Notes: generated by a model from the letters alone, not told the origin. Counted from the first letter of the stretch, positions 51,794 to 60,903 are shown. The stretch is 64,000 nt of DNA from Microcella putealis (GCF_004216575.1 NZ_SGWW01000003.1:310001-374000); one strand, 5' to 3'. Translations and numbers: made by a program.

Positions 51794-53155
51794 ATGCCCA
51801 ATGCGACAGCTGACGCCCGTGGCCGCTCGACGAGAGCCAACGTGGCGACGTTGGGCAGCGCTCTGCCGCCCACCAAATTGCGCCGCGCCATCACGGGCCC
51901 GCTGCTGTTCCTTTTCATTCTCGGCGACGTTCTCGGAGCGGGCATCTACGCGCTCGCGGGTGTCCTCGCGGGCGATGTCGGTGGCGTGCTCTGGGCCCCG
52001 ATCATGCTTGCCCTAGGTCTGGCGCTCTTGACGGCGGGGTCGTATGCCGAGCTCGTCACGAAGTACCCGAAAGCGGGCGGCGCCGCAGTGTTTGCCGAGC
52101 GCGCCTTTCGTCGACCCGTGGTCTCCTTCCTGGTGGGGTTCAGCATGCTCGCCGCCGGGGTGACCAGTGCCGCCGGTCTCACGTTGGCTTTCGCGGGTGA
52201 CTACTTAACGGTGTTTATCGACGTGCCGCCGATCGTTTCCGCGCTCGTGTTTCTGGCCCTTATTGCCGCGCTGAATGCTCGCGGAATTCGCGAGTCGCTC
52301 GGCGCCAACGTCGTCATGACCGTGCTCGAATTGTCCGGGCTCGTTCTCGTTGTCGTCGTTGTCGCGATCTTCGTGGGGGGCGGGGGCGGCGATGCCGCAC
52401 GACTGACGACCTTCCCCGAGGGGTCGGTGCCCGCGCTTGCGATCCTCGCCGCATCGATCGTCGCGTTCTATTCGTTCGTCGGCTTCGAGGTGTCGGCCAA
52501 CGTGGCCGAAGAGGTTCGCGACCCTGCGCGCACGTACCCCCGCGCGCTGTTTGGCGCACTCATCACGGCAGGCGTGTTGTATCTGTTGGTTGCTCTCGCG
52601 AGTGGCATCGCGCTTCCCAGCGACGAGCTCGCTGACACCAGTGCGCCGTTGCTCGCCGTCGTCGAGTCGACCGGCGCGGGCGTGCCTCCGTGGCTTTTCA
52701 GCCTCGTGGCGCTCATCGCGGTGGCAAACGGCGCACTCTTGACGATGATCATGGCGAGTCGTCTTGCGTTCGGAATGGCCGAGCGGGGCCTACTGCCGGG
52801 CGTACTCGCTCGAGTTCTCCCGCGCCGGAAGACCCCGTGGGTCGCGATCGTCGCAACAACCGTGGTGGCGATGATCTTGGCCTCGATCGGCACGTTGGAG
52901 CTTCTGGCCGAGACAGTCGTCCTCTTGCTCCTTTTCGTCTTCATCACCGTAAACGTCGCCGTGCTCGTCTTGCGGCGCGATCGGGTCGATCACCAGCACT
53001 TCCGCGTGTGGGCGCCGATTCCGGTGCTGGGTGTCGCGTCGTGCATCCTGCTTCTTTCGCAACAGAGAGCCGAGGTGTGGCTCGCCGGAGCAATCATGCT
53101 CGCCATCAGCGCAATCCTGTACCTCGTTCCTCGGGCGATCACTCGTGCCCGCTAG
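51794..53155 (+). CDS. APC-family amino-acid permease
   Basis: A 453-residue transporter with about twelve helices. TGPLLFLFILGDVLGAGIYALAGVLAGDVGG carries the GAGIY substrate motif of the APC superfamily, and AILAASIVAFYSFVGFEVSANVAEEVRDPARTYPRAL is helix 6 with the conserved EEVRDP. It probably imports or exchanges an amino acid or amine; which one is not readable. ATG 51794 lies six bases after TACGGT, so it is leaderless; ATG 51767 is less likely. Confidence 0.85.
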   Translation: MPNATADARGRSTRANVATLGSALPPTKLRRAITGPLLFLFILGDVLGAGIYALAGVLAGDVGGVLWAPIMLALGLALLTAGSYAELVTKYPKAGGAAVFAERAFRRPVVSFLVGFSMLAAGVTSAAGLTLAFAGDYLTVFIDVPPIVSALVFLALIAALNARGIRESLGANVVMTVLELSGLVLVVVVVAIFVGGGGGDAARLTTFPEGSVPALAILAASIVAFYSFVGFEVSANVAEEVRDPARTYPRALFGALITAGVLYLLVALASGIALPSDELADTSAPLLAVVESTGAGVPPWLFSLVALIAVANGALLTMIMASRLAFGMAERGLLPGVLARVLPRRKTPWVAIVATTVVAMILASIGTLELLAETVVLLLLFVFITVNVAVLVLRRDRVDHQHFRVWAPIPVLGVASCILLLSQQRAEVWLAGAIMLAISAILYLVPRAITRAR

Positions 53156-53164
53156 CGTGGTCGC

Positions 53165-54229
53165 ATGCTCGACGTCGAGATTCGCGGCCACCTTGGCCTC
53201 ATCACCCTGAACCGCCCGGCCGCGCTCAACGCGCTCACCCACGAGATGGTCATCGGCATTCGGGATGCGCTGCGCACCTGGGCGGGCGACGACAGCATCC
53301 GCGTGGTTGCGATCCGCGGCGCCGGCGACCGCGCCTTCTGCGCGGGCGGCGACATCGTGGCGATGCGCGCGCGGGTCGTGGATGGTGACGTGGCGGCGGC
53401 CGCCGGCTTCTTCTTCGACGAGTACCGCCTGAACAGTCTCATCGCGCGCTACCCGAAGCCGTACGTCGCCCTGATGGACGGCATCGTGCTGGGCGGCGGC
53501 GTGGGCGTTTCGGCCCACGGATCGCACCGGGTCGTCACCGAGCGCACGCGCATCGGCATGCCCGAGACCGGCATCGGCTTCACCCCCGACGTTGGCGGCA
53601 GTTGGCTGCTGAGCCGCGGCCCCGGCGAGGCGGGCACGCACCTCGCGCTTACCGGTGCCATGGTCGGCGGAGCCGACGCGATCGCGGCGGGGCTTGCCGA
53701 CGTCATGGTCGGCTCCGACCGACTCGACGATCTGCTCGACGCCCTCGAGCGCTGCACCGAGCCCGCCGACGTCGACGCGGTGCTCAACAGCCTGGGCGAA
53801 GAAGCGGGCGAGGCGGCGCTCGCCGAGCACGCGGCCGCCCTCGACGCGGCGTACGCCGGCGACGACGCGGCCGTCATTCTTGACCGGATGCGCGCATCCC
53901 ACGACCCGTCGCTGCAGGAGGCGGCGCGCGCCCTCGCCGGCCGATCGCCCACCTCGCTCGCGGTCACCCTCGCGGCCCTGCGCCGCGCCGCGCGCCTCGA
54001 GAGCCTCGACGAGGCCCTCGCGCAAGAGTTTCGGGTCGTCGCGCGACTGCTCGACGAACCCGACTTCGCTGAGGGGGTGCGCGCACAGCTCGTCGACAAA
54101 GATCGGCAGCCGCGCTGGGTGCCCCCGACGCTCGACGACGTCGACCCCGACCGGGTCGCGTCGTTCTTTGCCCCGCTGACCGACGCGGAGCGCGCCCGAC
54201 TCGACACCCCCGACTGGAGCCCCCGATGA
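53165..54229 (+). CDS. 3-hydroxyisobutyryl-CoA hydrolase-type crotonase
   Basis: A 354-residue crotonase-fold enzyme, longer than classical hydratases because of the C-terminal extension of 3-hydroxyisobutyryl-CoA hydrolases. The oxyanion strands are [13 protein letters not shown] and [59 protein letters not shown] and the C-terminal [19 protein letters not shown] are hallmarks of that group in valine degradation. It overlaps the next enoyl-CoA hydratase gene (ATGA). Leaderless start with TAGCGT six bases upstream. Confidence 0.85.
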   Translation: MLDVEIRGHLGLITLNRPAALNALTHEMVIGIRDALRTWAGDDSIRVVAIRGAGDRAFCAGGDIVAMRARVVDGDVAAAAGFFFDEYRLNSLIARYPKPYVALMDGIVLGGGVGVSAHGSHRVVTERTRIGMPETGIGFTPDVGGSWLLSRGPGEAGTHLALTGAMVGGADAIAAGLADVMVGSDRLDDLLDALERCTEPADVDAVLNSLGEEAGEAALAEHAAALDAAYAGDDAAVILDRMRASHDPSLQEAARALAGRSPTSLAVTLAALRRAARLESLDEALAQEFRVVARLLDEPDFAEGVRAQLVDKDRQPRWVPPTLDDVDPDRVASFFAPLTDAERARLDTPDWSPR

Positions 54230-55089
54230 GCGACCCTGCCGAGCACGCCACCCCCGCCGAGCGCCCCGCGACCGCGCTACCCGACGGATTCGACCCGGTC
54301 GGCGACGGCAAGGGAGCCGCTTTCGCGGGCATCGTCGCGGGTCGCCGCGACCGGGTGGGCCTCATCATCCTTGACCGTCCGCAGGCGCTCAACGCCCTGA
54401 ACCGCCAGGCAATGGATGCGGTGGTCGCCGCCGCCACGCTCTTTGATCTCGACGAGACCATCGGCGCGATCGTGCTGACCGGCGCGGGCCGCGCCTTCGC
54501 CGCCGGCGCTGACATCAAAGAGATGGCCGAGCTCAGCTACGCCGAGGCGACTGCGCGCGACCTGTTCGCGGGCTGGGACGCGCTCACGCGCATCCGCACC
54601 CCCCTCATCGCGGCGGTCAACGGCTTTGCCCTCGGCGGTGGCTGCGAGCTGGCGATGATGTGCGACGTGATCATCGCCGCCGACACCGCGAAGTTTGGCC
54701 AGCCCGAAATCAATCTGGGCGTCGTGCCGGGCATGGGTGGCACCCAGCGACTCACCCGCGCCGTCGGCAAGGCGAAGGCGATGGAACTGATTCTCACCGG
54801 CCGCATGATGGATGCCCGCGAGGCCGAAAGCGCCGGTCTCGTCGCGCGTGTGGTCGCCGCCGCCGAGCTGCTCGATGACGTGCTCACCATGGCCGCGGGC
54901 ATCGCCGCGAAGTCGCTGCCGGCGCTGCAGGCCGCCACCGAGCTGGTCGACGCGGCCTTCGATTCGACCCTGACCGAGGGGGTCGCGCGCGAGCGCCGCG
55001 TCTTCCACGCGGGCTTCGCCCTCGACGACCAGAAAGAAGGGATGCGCGCCTTCATCGAGAAGCGCGAGCCCCGGTTCACGCACCGCTGA
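54226..55089 (+). CDS. Enoyl-CoA hydratase
   Basis: A 287-residue crotonase. [18 protein letters not shown] and [63 protein letters not shown] include both catalytic glutamates (GGGCE and QPEINLG). It should hydrate trans-2-enoyl-CoA in fatty-acid or branched-chain amino-acid breakdown. About 40 N-terminal residues precede the fold and are Pro/Ala-rich. Paired with the hydrolase, a role in valine or short-chain acyl-CoA catabolism is likely. An ISL3 element begins 17 bases after its stop. Confidence 0.9.
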   Translation: MSDPAEHATPAERPATALPDGFDPVGDGKGAAFAGIVAGRRDRVGLIILDRPQALNALNRQAMDAVVAAATLFDLDETIGAIVLTGAGRAFAAGADIKEMAELSYAEATARDLFAGWDALTRIRTPLIAAVNGFALGGGCELAMMCDVIIAADTAKFGQPEINLGVVPGMGGTQRLTRAVGKAKAMELILTGRMMDAREAESAGLVARVVAAAELLDDVLTMAAGIAAKSLPALQAATELVDAAFDSTLTEGVARERRVFHAGFALDDQKEGMRAFIEKREPRFTHR

Positions 55090-55106
55090 GCACTAGGCGG
55101 ATTGAC

Positions 55107-56546
55107 GGCTCATCCCAATCGGGGGTGTAGGAGTTGGGGTGTGAAGCCGCCGGTCTCGAGCAGGCTTCGGGCGATGTAGTTGGTCAGGTGGCGGAACCCG
55201 AGTGCGGAGCCGCGCAGGTGTTCGAGCCGTCCGTTGAGCGCCTCGGTCGGCCCGTTGCTGGTGCCGGGTCGTTCGAAGTAGGCGAGCACGTCAGCGGCTC
55301 GCTTCTTCAGGGTCCGGCCCAGGGTGGTGAGCTCGGTGAGCACCTTGGGGACGCCGGCGCTGAGGTCGGTGATCAGCTTCTCCATGAGCTCGCGGCCACG
55401 TTGCCGGTCCTCGTGGCGATTGGCGGCGATCATGCGCTGGTAGACACCCCAGGTCGCCTCGACCTCGACGTGAGCGTCATCAACGAACAGCGCGCGTAGC
55501 CTGTCGCTCTGCTTGTCGGTGAGCAGGTCCGCGCCGGTGTGCAGCGTGCGCCGCGACTTGTAGAGCGGGTCGTCCCTGAACCCACGGTGCCCGTGGATCG
55601 CGAGTTGGACCCGGCGCCGGCACCTGTCGAGGGCGTCACCGGCCAGGCGCACGACGTGGAAGGGATCCATCACCGTGACCGCGTCCGGGATCTCCTCTGC
55701 AGCGGCGGTCTTGAACCCGGTGAAGCCGTCCATCGCGACCACCTCGACCGCGTCACGGAAGGCGTCGTCGCGGTCGGCGAGCCAGGTCTTGAACGCCGCC
55801 TTCGACCGGCCCTCGACCATGTCCAGCAGCCTTGCTGCGCCGGCGCCATCGCGGACCGGGGTGAGGTCGATGATCACGGTGACGTACTTGTCGCCACGCC
55901 TGGTGTGGCGCCAGACGTGCTTATCGACGCCAATGACCTTCACGCCCTCGAACCGCGTGGGGTCGTTGATCAGCAGCCCCTTGCCTTCAGCCAGGACCGC
56001 GTTGTTGGCGGTGTCCCACGCGACCCCGAGTCCCTCGGCGACACGTGCGACGGTGAGGTGTGCGACCGCGATCCCTTCCAGCGCCCACCGCAGCCCGGTG
56101 CGCGAGAGCTTCGCGCGTGGCTCCGCGGCGGCGCTGGTGTCTTGGCGCCACACGTGTCCGCAGTCGGCACAGCGGTAGCGGCGCACTACAACTTCCAGGA
56201 CGGTCGGTCGCCAGCCCAGCGGCTCGTGGGCCAACCGCCGGATCACGGTGTCACGAGCAGCGCCTTCGCTGCCGCACCGTCGGCACCACTGATCTGGTTC
56301 CACCACGCGGCACGCGAGGACCGCACGATCCGGCTCAAGTCGTTGTCCGGCCACGCTCAGACCGAGGCCGTCGAGTCGAGCGAAGGCGGTCAGGTCAGGG
56401 CGGCCGAAGCCGGCCGGCGGGGTAGCGTCGGTCACGTCGAGGTCTTTCGGACGGATGGCGTAGGAACCTCCGTCGTCGGGAGACCTCGACGTCTCCCTGC
56501 GGACCGACGCGCCCGGCCGACCTACACCGTCATCTGAGAAGACCCC
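55107..56546 (-). mobile_element. ISL3-family insertion sequence
   Basis: Imperfect ends are visible: GGCTCATCCC..GGTGTAGG on the left (55107-55131) and, on the minus strand, GGGTCTTCTC..GGTGTAGG on the right (ending at 56545/56546), about 18 of 27 bases alike with identical GGTGTAGG. The 8-bp target duplications usual for ISL3 are not found (left flank GGATTGAC, right flank CTGAAACG), so one flank has been lost or rearranged. It carries one transposase gene. Confidence 0.7.
55110..56435 (-). CDS. ISL3-family transposase
   Basis: A 441-residue transposase with the N-terminal zinc finger WCRRCGSEG and RYRCADCGHVWRQ, then the DDE core (VIGVDKHVWRH with the first Asp; VVAMDGFTGFK with the second; SNGPTEALNGRLEHLRGSALGFRHLTNYI with the terminal Glu). 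The frame is open to 56636, but a start at GTG 56435 falls within the element and matches the usual N terminus (DATPPAGFGRPDLTAFARLDGLGL). Full length and apparently intact. Confidence 0.88.
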   Translation of the reverse strand: MTDATPPAGFGRPDLTAFARLDGLGLSVAGQRLEPDRAVLACRVVEPDQWCRRCGSEGAARDTVIRRLAHEPLGWRPTVLEVVVRRYRCADCGHVWRQDTSAAAEPRAKLSRTGLRWALEGIAVAHLTVARVAEGLGVAWDTANNAVLAEGKGLLINDPTRFEGVKVIGVDKHVWRHTRRGDKYVTVIIDLTPVRDGAGAARLLDMVEGRSKAAFKTWLADRDDAFRDAVEVVAMDGFTGFKTAAAEEIPDAVTVMDPFHVVRLAGDALDRCRRRVQLAIHGHRGFRDDPLYKSRRTLHTGADLLTDKQSDRLRALFVDDAHVEVEATWGVYQRMIAANRHEDRQRGRELMEKLITDLSAGVPKVLTELTTLGRTLKKRAADVLAYFERPGTSNGPTEALNGRLEHLRGSALGFRHLTNYIARSLLETGGFTPQLLHPRLG

Positions 56547-57029
56547 TGAAACGTCTTCGCCGACGACGGGACCGGCGAGGAGGAGGGCGCGGTGAGCTAA
56601 AAGAATGGAGCTTGCTCGGCTTCGACGCCGCCGCAAGCTCCGGTGAAACGGTCGGTACTGGTCGGTCGTCGTCGGTCACCACCGGGTGGCGGCGTCCTCC
56701 ACGCTCGGCGTTTGCGCAGGTCAGCGGCTCGTTCGCCCAGTGGGCGCATCAAGCGATAGACGCAAAGCCGACGTGATTAGGTCGTCGGTTCGATTCCGAC
56801 AGGCGGCTCCGGCGAACCGTTCTGGTGGTCGCGCGATGCGCTGGCCTCACGGCTCTACCCGACACCGACGTCGCTCTCCTCTGCGACGGACCCCTCGCCG
56901 GCTGAGCGCTCGCGGCCGGCATCCTGTCCGTGTGCCGATAGGCCTCGCACCGCTCGGCAACGCAGCGTGGCGTTGCGTCGCGACCTGGCGACGGCTCGGC
57001 GGGGCGCGATCGTCTCGTGCGTTGGCGGA
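56547..57029. other. Intergenic scar region with a tRNA fragment
   Basis: A 480-base stretch with no supported gene. It holds an inverted repeat GGAGCTTGC/GCAAGCTCC (56607-56615 and 56633-56641) and the 3' part of a tRNA-Thr (see next entry). An open frame across it is not credible: its composition is irregular and no ribosome site or family motif is present. Confidence 0.5.
56779..56810 (+). other. 3' fragment of a tRNA-Thr, probable attachment-site remnant
   Basis: The segment starts with the variable-loop AGGTC, continues with the T arm GTCGG-TTCGATT-CCGAC and ends with AGGCGGC-T-CC, the 3' acceptor strand of an actinobacterial tRNA-Thr. The 5' acceptor partner GCCGCCT, D arm and anticodon arm are absent upstream. 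Truncated 3' halves of tRNA genes are the usual footprint (att site) of tRNA-integrating elements. The tRNA-Thr identity is from memory of family sequences. Confidence 0.65.
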
Positions 57030-57341
57030 CTACGGGAGCTTGGACGCGAGGACGTCGGCCGCCAGGATCTCGGGTGCTGCGCCGAGGAGGTGCTGGTTGG
57101 CCATCAGGGCTGCGACGATGGCGCCGTTGGCGTGGGCGTCGCGAGCGGCCTCGTCGGGGAATGCATCGAAGATCCAGAAGGTGTCGGCGTGGGTCCTGAC
57201 CGCGAACCAGACAATCGTTCCTACTTCTTCGTTGGCGAGTGCGACAGCGCCGGCGAGCAGTTCGGCGAGCGCGTCGTGCTGTCCATCGGCCGCGACGATC
57301 TTGGCGACGAAGGCATACGGAAGTGATGCGGGTGTGGACAT
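57030..57341 (-). CDS. Antibiotic-biosynthesis-monooxygenase-fold protein (putative quinol monooxygenase)
   Basis: A 103-residue dimeric alpha-beta barrel protein. FVAKIVAADGQHDALAELLAGAVALANEEVGTIVWFAVRTHADTFWIFDAFPDEAARDAHANGAIVAALM follows the ABM/YgiN pattern, with a histidine in DAHANG. Such enzymes oxidise quinols or aromatic polyketides without cofactors, or detoxify. GGAGAG precedes the ATG. It is divergent from an AraC-type regulator that probably controls it; both sit within the mobile region. Confidence 0.8.
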   Translation of the reverse strand: MSTPASLPYAFVAKIVAADGQHDALAELLAGAVALANEEVGTIVWFAVRTHADTFWIFDAFPDEAARDAHANGAIVAALMANQHLLGAAPEILAADVLASKLP

Positions 57342-57448
57342 GAGGGACTCTCCTTGACGTCGGGGTTCTTCGTGGGACGAGTTCAGCGTATGACGAGCGC
57401 GGGCCGGTGGGGAGTGGCGTATACGGCAGTATTGCTATTGTTTACGTC

Positions 57449-58390
57449 ATGCGTATCGGACTGATCGCGATCGACGGCTGCTTCGGTTCGGCTATCGCGT
57501 CGATCATCGACATCGTGCGGGTGGCCGACGGAGCCCGCGGCGATGTCGACCCGCGGATCGACCCGATCGAACTCGCCATCCTCGGACCGAAACGGCGAGT
57601 GACCACGACGGCATCGATGACCCTGTCGGTGGACCACCCGCTGTCGGAGTCCGCAGAGTTCGACGTGGTCGTCGTCCCTGCTCTTGGGACCCTTACGGCC
57701 GCCGCTACCAACGACGCCCTCCAGAGCCGAGATGCTCGTTCGGTCATCGCCTCGCTCGGGCGCCTCGACGAGGCGACCACCCGGATCGCCGCGGCGTGCA
57801 CCGGCGTGTTCGCTGTCGCCGAGACCGGACGGATGCATCATCGGCGGGCGACGACCAGCTGGTTCCTGGGGCCGGAGTTCCTGAAGCGCTATCCGACCGT
57901 CGCCCTCGATCTCGACACCATGGTCGTGGTCGACGGGAACCTCGTCACCGCCGGCGCCGCGTTCGCCCACATCGACCTCGCGCTCTCACTCGTGCGATCG
58001 ATCAGCCCCGACCTGGCCCAACATGTCGCCAAGCTCCTCCTCATCGACGAGCGCCCGTCGCAGGCGGCCTTCGTCGCTTACGAACATCTCCGGCACGAGG
58101 ACCCGATCGTCGTCGAGTTCGAACGCTTCGTGCGCGCCCGCCTGGACGAACCGTTCAACGTCGCCTTCGTCTCGCAGTCGCTCGGCACCAGCCGGCGCAC
58201 CCTCGAACGACGAGTCCGTGCGGCGCTCAACCTCACTCCGCTCGGCTTCGTCCAACGGCTTCGCATCGAACGAGCTCGGCACCTCTCAGCAACCACGGAC
58301 CTCACCTCCGCCGAGATCGCGCTACGAGTCGGCTACGCGAACGCCGAGACTCTGCGCTCCCTCCTGCGCAGGGAGCGACGCCGTTCCTGA
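57449..58390 (+). CDS. AraC-family regulator with DJ-1/PfpI-like domain
   Basis: A 313-residue GlxA-type regulator. The N-terminal domain has the glutamine-amidotransferase-like fold with VVVPALGTLTAA and TRIAAACTGVFAVAETG, where Cys sits at the nucleophile elbow position of DJ-1 proteins, then MHHRRATTSWFL. The C-terminal double helix-turn-helix is FNVAFVSQSLGTSRRTLERRVRAALNLTPLGFVQRLRIERARHLSATTDLTSAEIALRVGYANAETLRSLLRRERRRS. ATG 57449 begins MRIGLIAIDGCFGS; TATTGT stands seven bases upstream. It probably regulates the divergent monooxygenase gene. Confidence 0.87.
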   Translation: MRIGLIAIDGCFGSAIASIIDIVRVADGARGDVDPRIDPIELAILGPKRRVTTTASMTLSVDHPLSESAEFDVVVVPALGTLTAAATNDALQSRDARSVIASLGRLDEATTRIAAACTGVFAVAETGRMHHRRATTSWFLGPEFLKRYPTVALDLDTMVVVDGNLVTAGAAFAHIDLALSLVRSISPDLAQHVAKLLLIDERPSQAAFVAYEHLRHEDPIVVEFERFVRARLDEPFNVAFVSQSLGTSRRTLERRVRAALNLTPLGFVQRLRIERARHLSATTDLTSAEIALRVGYANAETLRSLLRRERRRS

Positions 58391-58423
58391 CCTATCGCCA
58401 TGCCTGTAGCCGGTGTCCTAGCT

Positions 58424-58698
58424 TTAGTGCCCAGGCAGGTTGTTTAGCCGGCTGATGGGTGGAACCTTGCCGATGGCGGTGTGGGGCCGGTGGTGATTGT
58501 AGTGATGCAACCATGCGGGGAGGGCGGCTCTGCGGGCTGATTCGGAGTTGTAGTGCTTCGTGAATGCCCACCCGTCGGCCATGGTCCGGTGGAACCGTTC
58601 GATCTTGCCGTTGGTTTGCGGCCGATAGGGGCGGGTCCGTTTCGGCGTGATCCCGAGTTGCCGGCAGGCGTCTCGCCAGGCGTGTGACCGATAGGGCG
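58424..58698 (-). pseudogene. C-terminal fragment of an IS481-type transposase
   Basis: In the frame ending at TAA (58426-58424) the minus strand reads PYRSHAWRDACRQLGITPKR, then RPQTNGKIERFHRTMADGWAF and LHHYNHHRPHTAIGKVPPI, the end of an IS481 DDE domain with its terminal Glu (GKIERF). The N-terminal two thirds are missing: the frame is cut at 58698 by the left end of the IS3-type element. A TGTAGCCGG word at 58405 may be its surviving terminal repeat. It differs from the intact IS481 at 32 kb. Confidence 0.85.
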
Positions 58699-58762
58699 TG
58701 AGGAACGAACTGGTGACAACTGATCGTTAGTGCCGCAGGGCGCTGGCGGGGAGGATGTCATC

Positions 58763-59068
58763 ATGCCCGGTCCCTATCCCAGAGAGTTCCGCGAGGACGT
58801 CGTCGCGGTCGCTCGTAGCCGTGAGAGCGGCGTCACCATCAAACAGATCGCCACCGATCTTGGTATCAGTGAGGCGACGCTGCAGAACTGGTTGCGTCAA
58901 GCCGATGTCGAGGAAGGCAACCGTCCCGGTCAGACCGCCGCCGATGCCGCGGAGGCCCGGGAGTTAATAAAGCGGATCCGCTTGCTTGAGCAGGAGAACG
59001 AGGTGCTGCGACGTGCGGCGGCGTATCTGTCGCAGGCGAATCTGCGCCTCGGTGGCTCCCCAAAATGA
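58763..59068 (+). CDS. IS3-family transposase OrfA
   Basis: A 101-residue protein: helix-turn-helix YPREFREDVVAVARSRESGVTIKQIATDLGISEATLQNWLRQADVEEG, then a leucine-zipper-like coiled coil (AREL IKRIRLLEQENEVLRRAAAYLSQANL). It binds the terminal repeats and dimerises. Its stop overlaps the orfB ATG (ATGA at 59065-59068) rather than a slippery site, so orfB is translationally coupled. ATG 58763 is preferred to GTG 58730. Confidence 0.9.
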   Translation: MPGPYPREFREDVVAVARSRESGVTIKQIATDLGISEATLQNWLRQADVEEGNRPGQTAADAAEARELIKRIRLLEQENEVLRRAAAYLSQANLRLGGSPK

Positions 59069-59940
59069 CGTACCCGCTCGTATCTGAGCTCGCCGATGCG
59101 GGGATCCCCGTGACGGTGTCGTGCCGGGTTCTGAAGCTCGCAAGACAGCCCTACTACCGGTGGCGCAACGACCCCGTCCGCGCTGCCGACGTGCTCCGCG
59201 CGTATCGGATCAACGCGTTGCATGACGCGCACCACGACGACCCAACGTTCGGTTACCGATACCTCGCCGACGAAGCCCGTCGAGCGGGGTGGCGGATGAG
59301 CCGGCGGACGGCGTGGAAGCTGTGCTCGCAGGCCGGGATCCTCTCGTCCGCCCAACGTCGAAGGTGCCGGAAGGGCTAGAAGGCCGGGCCGCCCGTGTTC
59401 GACGACCACGTCCAGCGCGTGTTCCGCGCTGATGCACCGAACCGGGTCTGGCTCACGGACATCACGGAGCATTGGACAGGCGAAGGCAAGCTCTATTGCT
59501 GCGCGATCAAGGATGTGTTCTCCAACCGGATTGTCGGCTACTCGATCTCCGACCGAATGACCGCGCAGCTCGCCGTCGACGCCGTCCGCAACGCCGTCGC
59601 CCGCCGTGGTGAGGTCGCCGGCTGCATCCTGCACGCCGATAGGGGTAGTCAGTTTCGGAGCCGGGCGATGGCCCGCGAGCTGCGCCGCCACGACATGGTC
59701 GGATCGATGGGACGCGTCGGCGCCGCAGGGGACAACGCGGCCATGGAGTCGTTCTGGTCACTGCTGCAGACGAACGTGCTCAACCAGCACCGTTGGGGCA
59801 CACGGCAGGAGCTGCGGCTCGCGATCGTCGTATGGATCGAGCGGAAGTATCACCGTCAGCGCGCGCAGGACACCCTCGGCGGCTTGACGCTCATCGAGTT
59901 CGAAGCCAAGCTAACCGAGCCGCTCACACTCGCGGCCTGA
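59065..59940 (+). pseudogene. IS3-family transposase OrfB interrupted by an in-frame TAG
   Basis: The frame reads through the HTH_21 region (YRYLADEARRAGWRMSRRTAWKLCSQAGILS), then meets TAG at 59377-59379 (after RRRCRKG), and continues in the same frame with KAGPPVFDDHVQRVFRADAPNRVWLTDITEHWTGEGKLYCC. All DDE residues lie after the stop: Asp in LTDITEH, Asp in LHADRGSQF and Glu in AAMESFWSLLQ. In relatives a sense codon stands there, so this is a nonsense mutation and the element is probably inactive unless the TAG is read through. Confidence 0.85.
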
Positions 59941-59991
59941 ACCACACCTGTCACCGATTCGTTCCTCACGCCCCGGCGCTAGGGTGAGCGC

Positions 59992-60903
59992 GTGACCGCA
60001 CTGCAGCTCGCACCCGAGGTGGCCGAGGCGCTCGACGCCGGGCGCCCCGTCGTTGCCCTCGAGTCGACCATCATCAGCCACGGCTTGCCGCGGCCGCGCA
60101 ACCACGAGGCGGCGATCGAGTTCGAGGCGATCCTGCGCGAGCAGGGCGTCACGCCCGCTACGATCGCGGTGCTCGACGGCGTTGCGCAGATCGGCCTCGA
60201 CGCCGAGGGCGTGCGCCGCATCGCCGAAGACGAGCTGGCCAAGGCCAGCGTGCGTGACTTGGCCGTCCTCGCCGGTCGCGGCGCGAGCGGTGCGACGACG
60301 GTCGCGGCGACCGCGCACCTCGCGGCGAAGGCGGGCATCCGCGTCTTCGCGACGGGCGGGCTCGGCGGCGTGCACCGCGGCGCGAGCGAGTCGTTCGACG
60401 AGTCGGCCGACCTGTCGATTCTCGCCGAGACGCCCATCACGGTCGTCTCGGCCGGGGTGAAGAGCGTGCTCGACATTGGGGCGACGCTCGAACGGCTCGA
60501 GACCTTCTCCATCCCGGTGGTCGGCTTTGGCACCACCGTATTTCCCGCTTTCTGGCTGCGCGAGAGCGCGTTCACGCTCGACTGGTCGGTCGAGACGGCC
60601 GACGAGGTCGCCGCGATCATGGCGGCCCACGACGCGCTGGGCCATCGTCAGGGAATCGTCGTGGCGAACCCGATTCCGCGCGAGCAGCAGTGGGACCCGG
60701 CCGAGCATGACCGCGTGCTCGCGCAGGCTTTCGCCGCCTCCGATGATGCGGGCGTGCGTGGCAAGGCCGTGACGCCCTTCCTGCTCGGCTACATCGTCGA
60801 GGCCTCGCACGGCCGCAGCCTCGAGGTCAACCTTGACCTGGCCCGCAACAACGTGGCGACGGCGGGGCGCATCGCGACCGCCTGGGCGGCGCGACGGCCG
60901 TGA
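59992..60903 (+). CDS. psuG: Pseudouridine-5'-phosphate glycosidase
   Basis: A 303-residue enzyme that splits pseudouridine 5'-phosphate into uracil and ribose 5-phosphate. VALESTIISHGLPRPRNHEAAIEFEAILREQGVTPATIAVLDG at the N terminus, RDLAVLAGRGASGATTVAATAHLAAKAGIRVFATGGLGGVHRGA, and VVANPIPREQQWDPAEHDRVLAQA are family hallmarks. GTG 59992 is six bases from TAGGGT (59980-59985), a leaderless start. It overlaps the kinase gene by four bases (GTGA). Confidence 0.94.
   Translation: MTALQLAPEVAEALDAGRPVVALESTIISHGLPRPRNHEAAIEFEAILREQGVTPATIAVLDGVAQIGLDAEGVRRIAEDELAKASVRDLAVLAGRGASGATTVAATAHLAAKAGIRVFATGGLGGVHRGASESFDESADLSILAETPITVVSAGVKSVLDIGATLERLETFSIPVVGFGTTVFPAFWLRESAFTLDWSVETADEVAAIMAAHDALGHRQGIVVANPIPREQQWDPAEHDRVLAQAFAASDDAGVRGKAVTPFLLGYIVEASHGRSLEVNLDLARNNVATAGRIATAWAARRP

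Larger units (their letters stand above)
58698..59969 (+). mobile_element. IS3-family insertion sequence
   Basis: Terminal inverted repeats are GTGAGGAACGAACTGGTGACA on the left (58698-58718) and GTGAGGAACGAATCGGTGACA on the right read inward (59949-59969), differing at two positions. The element is about 1.27 kb with orfA and orfB. No 3-4 bp target duplication is evident (left GGGC, right GCCC). The left side truncates an IS481 transposase and the right side abuts the psuG promoter. Confidence 0.88.

Noticed and set aside
56700..56810. Complete tRNA gene
   Set aside because: Only the variable loop, T arm and 3' acceptor are present; no GCCGCCT 5' strand or anticodon arm can be found upstream.
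56686..57357. 223-residue plus-strand frame after the ISL3 element
   Set aside because: It runs over the tRNA-Thr fragment and antisense to the ABM-fold gene, with no ribosome site and no recognisable domain.
58444..58764. 106-residue minus-strand frame
   Set aside because: It is out of frame with the real content here; the correct frame is the IS481 transposase C-terminal fragment lacking a start codon.
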